A DNA stretch of 64,000 bases from WTAW01 sp964406575 (GTDB lineage Bacteria > Acidobacteriota > Aminicenantia > Aminicenantales > Aminicenantaceae), in contig CAYOSH010000007.1 of assembly GCA_964406575.1 (NCBI GenBank), positions 77,153 to 141,152 of the forward strand, in the 5' to 3' direction. Shown in pieces: positions 25,783-35,460 of the stretch (positions are counted from its first letter, which is position 1; each line of letters starts with the position of its first letter). Position numbers and translations under genes: made by a program. The notes under the pieces were generated by a model. The model did not search any database. It was not told the DNA's origin and saw nothing but the letters and a program-made list of their open reading frames with translations.

Positions 25783-27072
25783 GTGTCACGTCATTTCACA
25801 CCTCAAAAACCAGATGTTTTCAGCCGGATGTGTAACGTCCTGTGCCTGATAGGTCTCGCCTTTCTGTTCGTGGCGGAATTGCACCCAGGCTCCCAGTCTT
25901 TACAAGAACAAAAGAGAGTTGTCCTGGGGAATGAAAGAGCGCTCGAAATTCTTCTAAAAAAAAAGGGGGGACAACGGTTAGGGCTCGTTATCAACCATAC
26001 CTCGCTCCTTCCCGATAAGACATCTCTGATCACGGCTTTCCTTGATCGTGGCATCGATGTCCAGGCGATCTTCTCTCCGGAGCATGGATTTACGGGATCA
26101 CAGGAAGGAGGCCGTGAAGTCGAGGACGGGCGTTTCGCAAACATCCCTGTATTCAGCCTCTACGGTAAGACAAAAAAACCCACGCCTGACCAGATTCACA
26201 ATATCGATGCCTTTGTCTATGACATTCAAGATGTAGGAACGCGGTTTTACACATACATTACAACCCTGAAGTATGTTCTGGAAGCTGCGGCTGAAGCGCG
26301 CAAGCCTGTTTATATCCTTGATCGGCCCAATCCAGCTGGCGGTATTTTGGTCGAGGGGCCGATACTCAAAGAGGCCTTTACATCCTTTATCGGCGCGTGC
26401 CCCATACCGATCCGGTACGGCTTGACACCGGGTGAACTGGCGTTGATGATGCAGGGAGAAGGATGGATTCCACAGGATGTGGACATACACGTCATCAAAA
26501 TGGAAAATTGGCAGCGCTTTTATTATTGGGAGGACACGGGCCTTCCCTGGATCCCCACCTCCCCGAACATCCCCACTGCGGAAACAGCCATTGCGTATCC
26601 AGGGACAGGGTTGCTCGGAGCTCTCTTCATCAATCAAGGCTTGGGCACACCCCATCCTTTCCTCCTGATCGGAACGCCGTGGTTGGATCCTGATGTACTG
26701 ATGAGAACACTCGGGACCGAGCGTTCAGCTGGCATCAAGCTGGAAGCGGTGACCTATACGCCTGTTTCCATCCCCGGTAAGGTCCTGCATCCGGCCTATG
26801 AGAACCGCCTGTGCAAGGGCATCCGCATCCGAATCCTCGATCCAAAAAAATTCCAGTCGGTCCATTTTACCCTGGCTCTCATCAAGGCTCTTAAGGAAAA
26901 ATACGGAGCAGATATCACTGTAAAATCCGATAGTCTGAATTTGCTTTTCGGGGATGATCTTCTGGTTCGATACCTCAAGGAAGGCATTCGATACGATCAA
27001 ATGATCTCGAAGATATTAGAGGAAGAACGATCTTTTAACGAAAAGCGTCAAAAATACCTGCTTTACGAATGA
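25783..27072 (+). CDS. Secreted DUF1343 protein, NamZ-like exo-N-acetylmuramidase
   Basis: 429 residues of the DUF1343 (YbbC/NamZ) family; the characterised member removes terminal N-acetylmuramic acid from peptidoglycan fragments. Family blocks: GLVINHTSLLPD, FSPEHGFTGSQEGGREVED, DIQDVGTRFYTYITTL, DRPNPAGG, IPIRYGLTPGELALMM, PWIPTSPNIPTAETA and FINQGLGTPHPFLLIG. A hydrophobic segment at about 18-35 looks like a signal peptide, so the protein is probably periplasmic. The start could be the GTG at 25783 or the ATG at 25828, which gives a shorter signal sequence. It converges on atpD with only 6 bp between them. Confidence 0.88.
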   Translation: MSRHFTPQKPDVFSRMCNVLCLIGLAFLFVAELHPGSQSLQEQKRVVLGNERALEILLKKKGGQRLGLVINHTSLLPDKTSLITAFLDRGIDVQAIFSPEHGFTGSQEGGREVEDGRFANIPVFSLYGKTKKPTPDQIHNIDAFVYDIQDVGTRFYTYITTLKYVLEAAAEARKPVYILDRPNPAGGILVEGPILKEAFTSFIGACPIPIRYGLTPGELALMMQGEGWIPQDVDIHVIKMENWQRFYYWEDTGLPWIPTSPNIPTAETAIAYPGTGLLGALFINQGLGTPHPFLLIGTPWLDPDVLMRTLGTERSAGIKLEAVTYTPVSIPGKVLHPAYENRLCKGIRIRILDPKKFQSVHFTLALIKALKEKYGADITVKSDSLNLLFGDDLLVRYLKEGIRYDQMISKILEEERSFNEKRQKYLLYE

Positions 27073-27078
27073 TCCAAC

Positions 27079-27690
27079 TTAATGGCCGCGGACAATTTCC
27101 TTAACCCGCATGAGCTGGACTTGATAGGACCGTTCCAGCTCCTCCAACCGACTGGATATATAGCTGATCGTCTCTTTGATGTTGGGGATCAAGATATGCT
27201 CGAGGGCGTTGACCCTTCGGCGCGTGACTTCGATCTCCTTGGAAAGGAGTTCAACCGCCTTCCAGAGCCTCGCGATTTCCATGAGATCGTCGAAAATTTG
27301 CCTCATTTTTTTCACCCCTACATCCAACTCACTCTCTGTGTTGAGAAGGTCATAATCGGAGATTTCCCATTCCTTGACCTCAAAATTAGGGATTGAGATG
27401 TTAAACACCCTCTCTTCTCTGGGATCCAGGATCAATGTCCCATCGGGAAGAATTTCTTCCAATTCTTTGGAAGAACTCCGACACCGGACCAGAGCAAAGG
27501 AGAGGAACACCTTGTCAAGCTTTCTGTTGACATCCTCTTGGAGGGAATTCAGCCGGCGCATGATCTCGAGAAACCGGCGCATGATCTCTTCGAGTTTATC
27601 CTTAAGAAGTTTATGCCCCCTCTCAGCCAAAACGAGTCGCTTGCGGAGACGGAGAAGCTCCATCCTGTTGGGATTAACCGCTAATCTCAT
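27079..27690 (-). CDS. atpD: V/A-type ATP synthase subunit D
   Basis: 203-residue central-stalk subunit of the V/A-ATPase. It begins MRLAVNPNRMELLRLRKRL, the conserved N-terminus of subunit D, and consists mainly of two long coiled-coil helices (about 10-70 and 140-200) that form the rotor shaft with subunit F. It is the last gene of the operon and overlaps atpB by 4 nt. Confidence 0.93.
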   Translation of the reverse strand: MRLAVNPNRMELLRLRKRLVLAERGHKLLKDKLEEIMRRFLEIMRRLNSLQEDVNRKLDKVFLSFALVRCRSSSKELEEILPDGTLILDPREERVFNISIPNFEVKEWEISDYDLLNTESELDVGVKKMRQIFDDLMEIARLWKAVELLSKEIEVTRRRVNALEHILIPNIKETISYISSRLEELERSYQVQLMRVKEIVRGH

Positions 27691-29063
27691 TGGTCTTCAG
27701 AATAGTATTTTGCCAAATACTCAGGTCGGATCCTTTTAAGCTCTGCGTGTGGGATGGCTCTAAGCAGTTTCCAGCCGAGATCCAAGGTGTCGATGATGGA
27801 ACGGGCCTCGAATTCACCCTGTTTAACGAATTCCTCCTCATACTGGTCCGCAAAATGCAAGTAGATCTTATCCACATCCGACAGCGCAGCTTCTCCCAGG
27901 ATCAGGGAAAGCTCCCGCACTTCCTTTCCGCGCGCGTAACAGGCAAAGAGCTGATTGAGCACATCGGCATGATCTTCGCGAGTTTTCCCTTCTCCGATCC
28001 CCTTGTCTTTAAGCCGAGAAAGACTGGGCAGCACATCTATCGGCGGGTAAATGCCTTTGCGGTGGAGCTCGCGGCTCAGCATGATCTGACCTTCTGTGAT
28101 GTATCCGGTCAGGTCTGCAATGGGGTGGGTCTTATCATCTTCAGGCATGGTGAGGATCGGGATAGATGTGATGGACCCGACTTTTCCTTTGATCTTTCCT
28201 GCCCGTTCATACATGGACGCAAGATCCGTGTACAGGTATCCTGGGTATCCCCGCCTCCCCGGAATTTCCTTTCTAGCTGCCGAGATCTCTCGAAGGGCTT
28301 CAGCATAAAACGTATAATCCACCAAAATAACCAGCACATGCATATCCTGCTCGAACGCCAGGTATTCCGCACAAGTCAGGGTCAAACGAGGTGTCGCCAG
28401 CCGTTCTATGGGCGGTTCATTGGCCAGGTTGAGGAAAAGCACGGCTCTTTCCAATGCTCCCGTGTTGCGGAAGTCCTCGATGAAAAAATTGGCTTCTTCG
28501 AAAGTGATGCCCATGCCTCCGAAGACCACGGCAAACTTCTCCTCTTTCCCCAGAACGGTGGCCTGCCGGGCTATCTGTGCTGCAATCCTGGGGTGCGGAA
28601 GCCCACTCCCGGAAAAGATCGGGAGTTTCTGTCCTCGCACTAGTGGATTCATCCCGTCAATGGAAGATATTCCGGTCTGGATAAACTCAGAAGGGTAATC
28701 TCTCGCTTGCGGGTTTATCGGACTTCCGTTGATATCGAGCATCTTTTCAGGGATAATTTGAGGGCCTTTGTCCTTCGGTTTCCCAGAGCCGTCAAAGATG
28801 CGACCCACGATCTCCTCTGAGACACCGAGTTGTTGTGACCGGCCCAGGAACCGAACACGAGACTTGTCCACGTCTAGACCCACGGTTCCCTCAAACACCT
28901 GGACTACAGCTTGCTCCGTCGAAACATCGAGGACTGTCCCCCGACGGAGGCTCCCATCCGCTGTTTCGATCTCCACCAGCTCTCCGTATTTTACATCAGT
29001 GATTTTCTTGACGATGAGCAGGGGACCGACGATATTCGATACTGTCAAATATTCCTTGTACAT
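27687..29063 (-). CDS. atpB: V/A-type ATP synthase subunit B
   Basis: Non-catalytic nucleotide-binding subunit (458 residues) of the V1 head. It starts KEYLTVSNIVGPLLIV and has IFSGSGLPHP in place of a functional P-loop, the hallmark that separates B from the catalytic A subunit. GRRGYPGYLYTDLASMYERAG and SLSRLKDKGIGEGKTREDH are typical. It lies between atpA (9 bp gap) and atpD (4 nt overlap). A long antisense open frame across it is codon shadow. Confidence 0.96.
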   Translation of the reverse strand: MYKEYLTVSNIVGPLLIVKKITDVKYGELVEIETADGSLRRGTVLDVSTEQAVVQVFEGTVGLDVDKSRVRFLGRSQQLGVSEEIVGRIFDGSGKPKDKGPQIIPEKMLDINGSPINPQARDYPSEFIQTGISSIDGMNPLVRGQKLPIFSGSGLPHPRIAAQIARQATVLGKEEKFAVVFGGMGITFEEANFFIEDFRNTGALERAVLFLNLANEPPIERLATPRLTLTCAEYLAFEQDMHVLVILVDYTFYAEALREISAARKEIPGRRGYPGYLYTDLASMYERAGKIKGKVGSITSIPILTMPEDDKTHPIADLTGYITEGQIMLSRELHRKGIYPPIDVLPSLSRLKDKGIGEGKTREDHADVLNQLFACYARGKEVRELSLILGEAALSDVDKIYLHFADQYEEEFVKQGEFEARSIIDTLDLGWKLLRAIPHAELKRIRPEYLAKYYSEDQ

Positions 29064-29072
29064 GTCGTCCTC

Positions 29073-30827
29073 TTATTCCGTGATATTTCGCAAGCTCTTG
29101 AACGCGTTATCCACTTCCATATAAACCTCTATGATGCCGGTATCCTCCTCGGGTAAATATTTCAATTTTGCGATTTTTTCCCTGACCGGCATCATGAGAA
29201 TCTTATCCAAGCTCACATCCTCAAGAGCTCTAAGCCCCAAGTTGTGAAAATGGAGAATCGTCCTGAGCATCAGATATTGTTTCCTGAGAGATGTGTAGGT
29301 GTCCTGGGGGTGATACGCATTCTGATGGAGAAAATCTTCCCTGATTGAACGGGCGGATTCGAGGATGAGACGATCCTTCGCGGACAGGCTCTCCACCCCA
29401 ACGAGACGGGCAATTTCCTGTAGTTCTGATTCCTCTTCCAAAAGCCTGATGGTTTCCTGCCGAAGGGCGCTGAAATCCTCTGCCACATTCTCTTCCCAGT
29501 ATTTTTTGATATTCTCCGTGTAAAGGGAATAACTCTGCAGCCAATTGATTGCCGGAAAGTGCCGCATGTTGGCCAGCCTGTCATCCAAGGCCCAGAACAC
29601 TTTAACCACCTTGAGTGTGGACTGGACAACGGGGTCCGACAGGTCGCCTCCCGGTGGGGATACGGCTCCGATAACGCTTAACGCTCCCCCGCGATTGTCC
29701 GATCCTAAACAGATCGTCTTCCCCGCACGTTCATAAAAGTTAGCAAGCCGGCTCGCCAAATATGCGGGATATCCTTCTTCACCCGGCATTTCTTCCATTC
29801 GGCCGGAGATTTCTCTGAGGGCCTCTGCCCAGCGGCTCGAAGAATCCGCCATAAGGGCAACAGAATACCCCATATCGCGGAAGTATTCGGCTATAGTCAT
29901 CCCCGTATAAATGGACGCCTCTCGGGCTGCCACAGGCATGTTGGAGGTGTTGGCAATGATGATCGTCCGTTCCATAAGAGGACGCCCTGTATGGGGGTCT
30001 TTCAGATCTGGGAAACTGAGGAGAAGATCGGCGACTTCATTGCCTCGTTCACCGCAGGCCACAAAAACGATGATCTGCGCGTCAGACCATCTGGCCAGCT
30101 GGTGCTGGACCACAGTTTTTCCACTGCCAAAGGGACCCGGCACACATGCTGTTCCCCCTTTTGCCAAGGGAAAAAGAGTGTCCAATACCCTTTGCCCCGT
30201 GGATAGCGGTTCATCGGGCATAAGGCGCTCACGAACCTCTCGATTCCTCCGGATCGACCAGGTCTGAAACAAATGGATCTCCTCGGTCTTTGTGTCTGTC
30301 TGAATACGGGCAATCACATGGTCCACGGCAAAAGATCCTTCCGCTATGTCAACAACTGTACCGCCCAGGCCGTAGGGAACCATAATTCTATGTTTTATGA
30401 GAGGGGTTTCGTCCACTTCTCCAAGAAAATCGCCGGCGCTGATATTCTGGCCCTTTTCAACTTGAGGTGTAAAGGTCCATTTTTTTTCTCGGTCGAGAGA
30501 GGATACTTCGACTCCCCTTGGCACGTAATCTCCCTTCATATCCCGGATGATATCCAACGGCCGCTGGATACCGTCATAGATTGAACCGACAAGCCCAGGG
30601 CCCAGTTCGACACTCAGGGGCATTCCTGTCAGATAAACAGGCTCTTCCGGTCCAATTCCTATTGTGTCCTCATAGACCTGGATAAAAGCTTTATCCTCTC
30701 TTAACTCGATGATTTCTCCAATCAGCCCAAGTTCGCCGATCTTGACCATATCGTACATCTTGGCTCCCAAACAATCGGACGCAACCACCAGAGGACCTGC
30801 AACACGAATGATTTTACCTTTTTTCAT
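29073..30827 (-). CDS. atpA: V/A-type ATP synthase catalytic subunit A
   Basis: 584-residue catalytic subunit. The Walker A is GPFGSGKTVVQHQL near residue 230. The A-specific non-homologous insertion (about 115-190) is present, as are VACGERGNE, DSSSRWAEALREIS and GDLSDPVVQSTL. It hydrolyses or makes ATP in the A3B3 head. The start overlaps atpF by 14 nt. Confidence 0.97.
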   Translation of the reverse strand: MKKGKIIRVAGPLVVASDCLGAKMYDMVKIGELGLIGEIIELREDKAFIQVYEDTIGIGPEEPVYLTGMPLSVELGPGLVGSIYDGIQRPLDIIRDMKGDYVPRGVEVSSLDREKKWTFTPQVEKGQNISAGDFLGEVDETPLIKHRIMVPYGLGGTVVDIAEGSFAVDHVIARIQTDTKTEEIHLFQTWSIRRNREVRERLMPDEPLSTGQRVLDTLFPLAKGGTACVPGPFGSGKTVVQHQLARWSDAQIIVFVACGERGNEVADLLLSFPDLKDPHTGRPLMERTIIIANTSNMPVAAREASIYTGMTIAEYFRDMGYSVALMADSSSRWAEALREISGRMEEMPGEEGYPAYLASRLANFYERAGKTICLGSDNRGGALSVIGAVSPPGGDLSDPVVQSTLKVVKVFWALDDRLANMRHFPAINWLQSYSLYTENIKKYWEENVAEDFSALRQETIRLLEEESELQEIARLVGVESLSAKDRLILESARSIREDFLHQNAYHPQDTYTSLRKQYLMLRTILHFHNLGLRALEDVSLDKILMMPVREKIAKLKYLPEEDTGIIEVYMEVDNAFKSLRNITE

Positions 30828-31155
30828 CGTTTCCTCTTTGTTTGACTAAAGAATCTGAGCCAGTGGCTTTCACAGCCATTTCTCGCATCATCTGTCCCAG
30901 TTGGTCTGTAACCTTCCTGTAATCGGAAAAGCCTGCGACAACCGGAGCGAACTTCTTCCTCAACATCTCTCTCTCCTCACGCAGTGGATCAAAATATCTC
31001 TCATGTACGAGGCACAGGACGATACCTTCCTCCTCGAGCGACCCGAGTATCCGGCGAGCCTCATCGATATCTTTGGGGAAATAGACCTTGATCCCCATTA
31101 CTTTTAATGGAAAAACGAGGTCGCGATCACCGATAATGGCCACCCGGTCAAGCAT
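30814..31155 (-). CDS. atpF: V/A-type ATP synthase subunit F
   Basis: 113 residues; the first about 80 form the Rossmann-like fold of subunit F (VAIIGDRDLVFPLKVMGI, then EEGIVLCLVHERYFD), which sits on subunit D in the central rotor. The C-terminal tail is basic and probably flexible. It overlaps atpC by 8 nt and atpA by 14 nt, consistent with its operon slot between C and A. Confidence 0.88.
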   Translation of the reverse strand: MLDRVAIIGDRDLVFPLKVMGIKVYFPKDIDEARRILGSLEEEGIVLCLVHERYFDPLREEREMLRKKFAPVVAGFSDYRKVTDQLGQMMREMAVKATGSDSLVKQRGNDEKR

Positions 31156-31936
31156 AGGTTTCCCCCAATCGTTCCTTCAAAATCTCTGAAGGGATATTAT
31201 TCAATTTGCCCACACCGAGAATCCTGATCAAGCTCAGCTCTCGCTTCCTGGCCAGTGCGTAGGCGAACACCGGTTCTGGGCCGAAGACAAAAAACTTTGC
31301 CTTTTTCAGGTAATGGATCAGAAAATCCTCGATCCTTCTTTCGAGCTCGATAAATGTCTCCTTCTCTTCTATGGCATCCGTAGCCGATTCCCACAATTTT
31401 CTGTAAGGGGTGAAATGGATCTTCTCGGCGATCTCGGAATACGAGAGATCAAAATTTTCCAGCAAGAGATCGGGTGAATAAAAACCACCTGTCAGTCTCA
31501 ACTTTTCAAACCTTTCTTTGGGGAGGCCGGAATATTTTGTACGAAAAAACATCTTGAGGTTGCCCAGGTCAATGCGATGGCGGAAGTAATCGGAGATAAA
31601 AGGATAGTCGAGTCCCAGGGCAAGAGCAAACGCACTCATGGGGTCTTTTGCCTCATAAGTCAAGATTCTCAACAACTCTGTTTCGATTAAAATTTCAGAC
31701 AGCAGGTGAAAAAGTTGTCTCTCTTCGTCTTCCAGAAAAAGATCCAGCTCTTCAGAATCCTGGATCTCTTTCATTTCATCCAAGAATCTCCCGGCGTCAA
31801 AAATCATCTTTATTGCGCTTAAAAAATCTCTTTCCTCTGCGGCTTCCCTGAACACAACACGAGAGACCAGATCCCTTTCCAAAACACGGACGCGTCCTAT
31901 GGCAAATGCGTAATCCAGGTGGGATGGTCTTTTCAT
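31148..31936 (-). CDS. atpC: V/A-type ATP synthase subunit C
   Basis: 262-residue, mostly helical subunit C (d-type) that joins the central stalk to the proteolipid ring. Supporting features are DYAFAIGRVRVLERDL at the N-terminus, the repeated helix-rich blocks, and a C-terminal FGPEPVFAYALARKRELSLIRIL segment that matches the conserved PxxAYxxAKExExxxIR end of this family. It is shorter than many homologues (around 330). Gene order E-C-F-A supports the assignment. Confidence 0.88.
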   Translation of the reverse strand: MKRPSHLDYAFAIGRVRVLERDLVSRVVFREAAEERDFLSAIKMIFDAGRFLDEMKEIQDSEELDLFLEDEERQLFHLLSEILIETELLRILTYEAKDPMSAFALALGLDYPFISDYFRHRIDLGNLKMFFRTKYSGLPKERFEKLRLTGGFYSPDLLLENFDLSYSEIAEKIHFTPYRKLWESATDAIEEKETFIELERRIEDFLIHYLKKAKFFVFGPEPVFAYALARKRELSLIRILGVGKLNNIPSEILKERLGETYA

Positions 31937-32349
31937 AATTTCAGGGAATCATTGACGAATTTTTCCAGTTGAGGACGGATCTCATCCAGGAGTCTATTTG
32001 CATCAAAAGCCTCCTCTCTTTCGCCTTCCTTCAGGATGATCTGCTTCTTCAGCTTTTTGAGACCGCCCCGTTCTCTGTCCAAAGCTTCAGCCAAAACTCC
32101 TTCGATGATCTCCTTCTTTGTTGCAAGGATGCTAATCTTTTGCTCCAGCCGGGCTTGAGTGATCAATCGACTTGCTTCGAGTCGACCCCGTCTTTCCTCC
32201 TCACCATGAAGCGCCTTTGCCAATTCCAAAGCCTCCTGGCGCGTGTTCTCTCTTATTTCCTCGGCTTTTACTTGGCTCTCTTTGACGATCTCAACAGCCT
32301 CGGCTTGGGAATCCTCTATGATCTTATTCAGGATCTTTTCTAAACTCAT
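31933..32349 (-). CDS. atpE: V/A-type ATP synthase subunit E
   Basis: 138-residue peripheral-stalk subunit. An N-terminal coiled coil (about 5-75, with alternating Glu/Ala/Lys heptads) would pair with the G/H subunit. The compact C-terminal domain is truncated compared with the usual 190-200 residues, so the E head domain appears reduced. It overlaps atpC by 4 nt. The assignment rests on coiled-coil character and operon position between K and C. Confidence 0.75.
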   Translation of the reverse strand: MSLEKILNKIIEDSQAEAVEIVKESQVKAEEIRENTRQEALELAKALHGEEERRGRLEASRLITQARLEQKISILATKKEIIEGVLAEALDRERGGLKKLKKQIILKEGEREEAFDANRLLDEIRPQLEKFVNDSLKL

Positions 32350-32373
32350 GGCAATGCGTTCGTTTCGTTGGGG

Positions 32374-32847
32374 TCAGAGCGTGATGCCATTCTGAAGCAG
32401 GATCGTGATGAGCAATCCAAGCACAGCATAGGTCTCAACAAGGGCAGCCATGATCACAGGTTTCATGAGGTCCTTGGGTTGTTTGGCAACCATATAGATC
32501 CCAGATGCACAGACTTTTCCCTGGTGGATCCCGGAGACAAGACCTGTGAGAGCGACCGGTAAACACGAAATGAGCATCTGCCATCCTTGATTGATGTTCA
32601 GTGTGGCCACAGTCCCTCCGGTTAATCCCAGTTTGAGGATCACGAGGAAGGCGCTCAAAAAACCGTATATCCCCTGAGTGCCAGGCAGCGCAACTAGCAG
32701 AAGAAGGCTTCCGAATTTCTCCGGGTCTTCACTCATCACACCGCTCGAGGCTTGACCGGCAAGGCCTACACCGATTGCGGAACCGATGCCAGCGAGAACA
32801 ACGGCAAGAGCTCCTCCCAATATTGCTAATGTCAGACCACTAACCAT
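32374..32847 (-). CDS. atpK: V/A-type ATP synthase proteolipid subunit K
   Basis: 157-residue, four-helix (double hairpin) membrane rotor subunit of the 16 kDa type, preceded by AGGAGG. The first hairpin has LPGTQGIYGF (Leu54, Thr57, Gln58) instead of a carboxylate. The second has HQGKV (Gln109) and LVETYAVLG with Glu138. These positions correspond to the known Na+ ligands of Enterococcus hirae NtpK (Leu61, Thr64, Gln65, Gln110, Glu139), which suggests Na+ coupling. One carboxylate per four helices implies a low ion-to-ATP ratio, normally a pump geometry. Confidence 0.93.
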   Translation of the reverse strand: MVSGLTLAILGGALAVVLAGIGSAIGVGLAGQASSGVMSEDPEKFGSLLLLVALPGTQGIYGFLSAFLVILKLGLTGGTVATLNINQGWQMLISCLPVALTGLVSGIHQGKVCASGIYMVAKQPKDLMKPVIMAALVETYAVLGLLITILLQNGITL

Positions 32848-32996
32848 ATTTTTGACCTCCTCACTTTTCTTTTCCCCAATGTGGAATACAGAATTCAGAA
32901 TCCGGGAGGCGGACCGCGAATGACTTTTTTTTCTTCAAGCCATCATCGAGCCCACCCGATCTGAATTTTATATTCAGCATTTTGTATTCTCTTAAT

Positions 32997-34907
32997 TTAT
33001 ATAATTTCGACATAGTCGCTCTCCAGTTCAAGAGGCTTAAAAGGCTTGCCGCCCGATATGAAGAATTTGCTGAAGAATTCCACAAACTGGAGACGCATGG
33101 AGTGGACGAATCCCCCCAAAAAACTTATTACCAGGTTGAACAGATGGCCTCCGACAAAAATCAAGGCCGCAACCAGCCAACCCACCCACGGAATGTCCAA
33201 AGCTGTCTTGCAGAGAGTGTTCACAACCATCGCTATGACACTCGTGGCCAATCCCAGGGCCAGAAGCCGTGAATAGGAAAGAACATCAGCCAGGTAGCGT
33301 GAGATATCGTAAAGGCTATAGAGCCCTCCAAAAAAGCGAGCGATGGGATTCCGGCTCGGCGTACCGAAAAGGACAATTCCTCCGGCGCCACAGAGAGCCA
33401 GGATCCCGGCCACAGAATTTCTGGTGACTCCGTAGATCACCAGAGAGGGCAGGAGCAAAAGCCATCCTCCCTGAACAAAAAAGGCCTGAAGATAATCGTT
33501 GTTCCTAATCTTGGAAATCATGCTTAAAAAAGTTCCGAACCAGACCTGGACAAAACCCAAGGCAAGGGATAGAAGCAGGAAAGACACTGGGTCCTTTAAA
33601 GGATCGAGTACCATCAGACGACGGATGGGGATACCAAACCAACCTCCAACCAGAGTTCCGATAAAGATATTCGACACACCCAAGATCGCCATGAGGATGA
33701 TAAAAATGCGAAAGCTCCCCTTTGGCTTCACAAATTTTAGGATGAGAAGGCTGAACAGCATGACCAGAAAACCATAACCAGCCTCACTGACAGCTAGACC
33801 TACAAATATGAAAAAAAAGGGTGTGAGATACGGTGTCGGGTCCAGGGTGCCTGATCGAGGGAGCCCGTAGAGTTTTGTGATGAGCTCGAAGGGTTTGTCT
33901 GCTTTTGGATTTTGAAGGTCAACAGGTGGCTCCTCCTCCAAATGGGCCTCTCGAAAATAGCACTCGATATCTTCTGCATAAGGCTCCAATGCTGTCTGGA
34001 GCCTCTCTCTGTCTTTGGCGCGGATCCAGCCTTCAAGGTAAAGGACTCGTTCTGTCTCTCCCAGCAGACGTGATGAGAACTCCTTTTCTCTTTCATTCAT
34101 CAAAACATCGTGAACCCGCATCAACTCTTCTCTGTGATCACACAGACGCTTGGCCTCTTCGTCCAGGTTAACAATCTCCTTTTGTGTCCTTTCCCTTTCT
34201 TTTGCTATTTTGAGTAAGATCTCCTTGACCCGGTCATCGGCGTCCGCTCTTTCGAGCACAGGGTCCGTAAAATAGATGGGGCTGAAATCAATCTCCCTGA
34301 GCACTTCCTCGAAACGTGCGCTCTCGCTTTTCAGGATGATAAGCAAAAGATACACACGCCGTTTCCCCTTTTGGATAATGCTGAACCATAGTGCGTCCTC
34401 ATTGGCCATCTCCTCGATCTCCGTCAACCTGGATACGGCCAAGGAGCCGAGGAGAACACGAGTGGACGCCGTGGACCGGACTGATTTTATTGGAATTTTG
34501 AGATCACTGAGGGGCGCAAGCCACTCCGCTTCCCTTTCCAGATATTTTATATGAGAGCTCAGCTTATTCTTTTCCGATTCATTCTCTTCGACCAGGTCCA
34601 AAATGGAGCTGTAATCCGATTTGAGGACATCCCTCCTTTTTTTCCACGAAAGTTGAGGCTTCTGGCCGAAAAGCTTTTTCACAAACCTTTCGTCTGTGTA
34701 TTCAGCCAGATAGTCCAGGGCATGTTTCAGGCGGTGGAGGCGATGATCCAGATCCGCAATATCCACGGACGAATCCGTCAACCCCAACTCCTCGATATCC
34801 GTTTTCTCAATATGAACCAGTCCCTCCTCTTGGAGTGAGGAGAGAAGATCCATCTTCATCCCAGAGCGGGCAAAGATTTCTATCTTCCGGATCTCTGCAA
34901 CGCCCAT
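32997..34907 (-). CDS. atpI: V/A-type ATP synthase membrane subunit I
   Basis: 636-residue stator subunit (a-type). The N-terminal half (about 1-340) is a soluble alpha/beta plus coiled-coil arm. The C-terminal half has about seven or eight membrane helices (from TPYLTPFFFIFVGLAVSEAGYGFLVML to GHLFNLVISFLGGFVHSMRLQFVEFFSKF). The last block, with VHSMRLQFVEFF, is the most conserved part of the family and lies by the ion channel. A 149 bp gap separates it from atpK. Confidence 0.94.
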   Translation of the reverse strand: MGVAEIRKIEIFARSGMKMDLLSSLQEEGLVHIEKTDIEELGLTDSSVDIADLDHRLHRLKHALDYLAEYTDERFVKKLFGQKPQLSWKKRRDVLKSDYSSILDLVEENESEKNKLSSHIKYLEREAEWLAPLSDLKIPIKSVRSTASTRVLLGSLAVSRLTEIEEMANEDALWFSIIQKGKRRVYLLLIILKSESARFEEVLREIDFSPIYFTDPVLERADADDRVKEILLKIAKERERTQKEIVNLDEEAKRLCDHREELMRVHDVLMNEREKEFSSRLLGETERVLYLEGWIRAKDRERLQTALEPYAEDIECYFREAHLEEEPPVDLQNPKADKPFELITKLYGLPRSGTLDPTPYLTPFFFIFVGLAVSEAGYGFLVMLFSLLILKFVKPKGSFRIFIILMAILGVSNIFIGTLVGGWFGIPIRRLMVLDPLKDPVSFLLLSLALGFVQVWFGTFLSMISKIRNNDYLQAFFVQGGWLLLLPSLVIYGVTRNSVAGILALCGAGGIVLFGTPSRNPIARFFGGLYSLYDISRYLADVLSYSRLLALGLATSVIAMVVNTLCKTALDIPWVGWLVAALIFVGGHLFNLVISFLGGFVHSMRLQFVEFFSKFFISGGKPFKPLELESDYVEII

Positions 34908-34910
34908 GAG

Positions 34911-35270
34911 CTACAAACGACCTCCTTCGATAGTTTTCCTGATTCTCGCTGCGACTTTTGCTACCACATCATCTTTGACCGCCGCCGATTTCTTTCGCAA
35001 ATTTTCGATCTCCGCCTGAGTCTCGTCGTTGATTCTCCGGACTTTATCTCGAGCTTCTCGGATGATCGCTTCTTTTTGTTTGTCTGCCGCCTTCCTTGCT
35101 TCGTCCAGCACGCGCTTTTTGATCTGCTCCGCTTCGTTATGGGCGTCTTGGATAATTTTCAGAGACATATTTTCTCGAGCGTCATGAATGATCTTTCTGG
35201 CTTCGGCTTCCGCTTGCTTGATCTTCTGAAGAGCTTCGAGAGCCTCATTTTTTGTCAATTCGCCGCTCAT
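34911..35270 (-). CDS. atpH: V/A-type ATP synthase subunit G/H (peripheral stalk)
   Basis: 119-residue, almost entirely coiled-coil protein rich in Glu, Lys, Ala and Arg, starting NEALEALQKIKQAEAEARK. This is the usual form of the small peripheral-stalk subunit that forms a right-handed coiled coil with subunit E. It is the first gene of the operon, 3 bp before atpI. The name H or G varies between nomenclatures. Confidence 0.82.
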   Translation of the reverse strand: MSGELTKNEALEALQKIKQAEAEARKIIHDARENMSLKIIQDAHNEAEQIKKRVLDEARKAADKQKEAIIREARDKVRRINDETQAEIENLRKKSAAVKDDVVAKVAARIRKTIEGGRL

Positions 35271-35460
35271 TTATTCTCCTCCGGGAGGTTTAACGCTTTC
35301 GACAGTTATGAATATCACCCGAGCATTATAAATTGCCCAAGAAAGCGTAAGAGGTCTATGTCACCAATAAAGAAAAGCTATTATATCCAATGCCCATTCC
35401 TTTTGGAAGTGTTTAGTCTGAGTTTCGGGTCTGAATCGCTTTAAGAGTCGGGCCGCTGTT

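Noticed and set aside
27690..28643. 317-codon open frame antisense to atpB
   Set aside because: It mirrors the conserved atpB reading frame, has no ribosome site and no recognisable domain.
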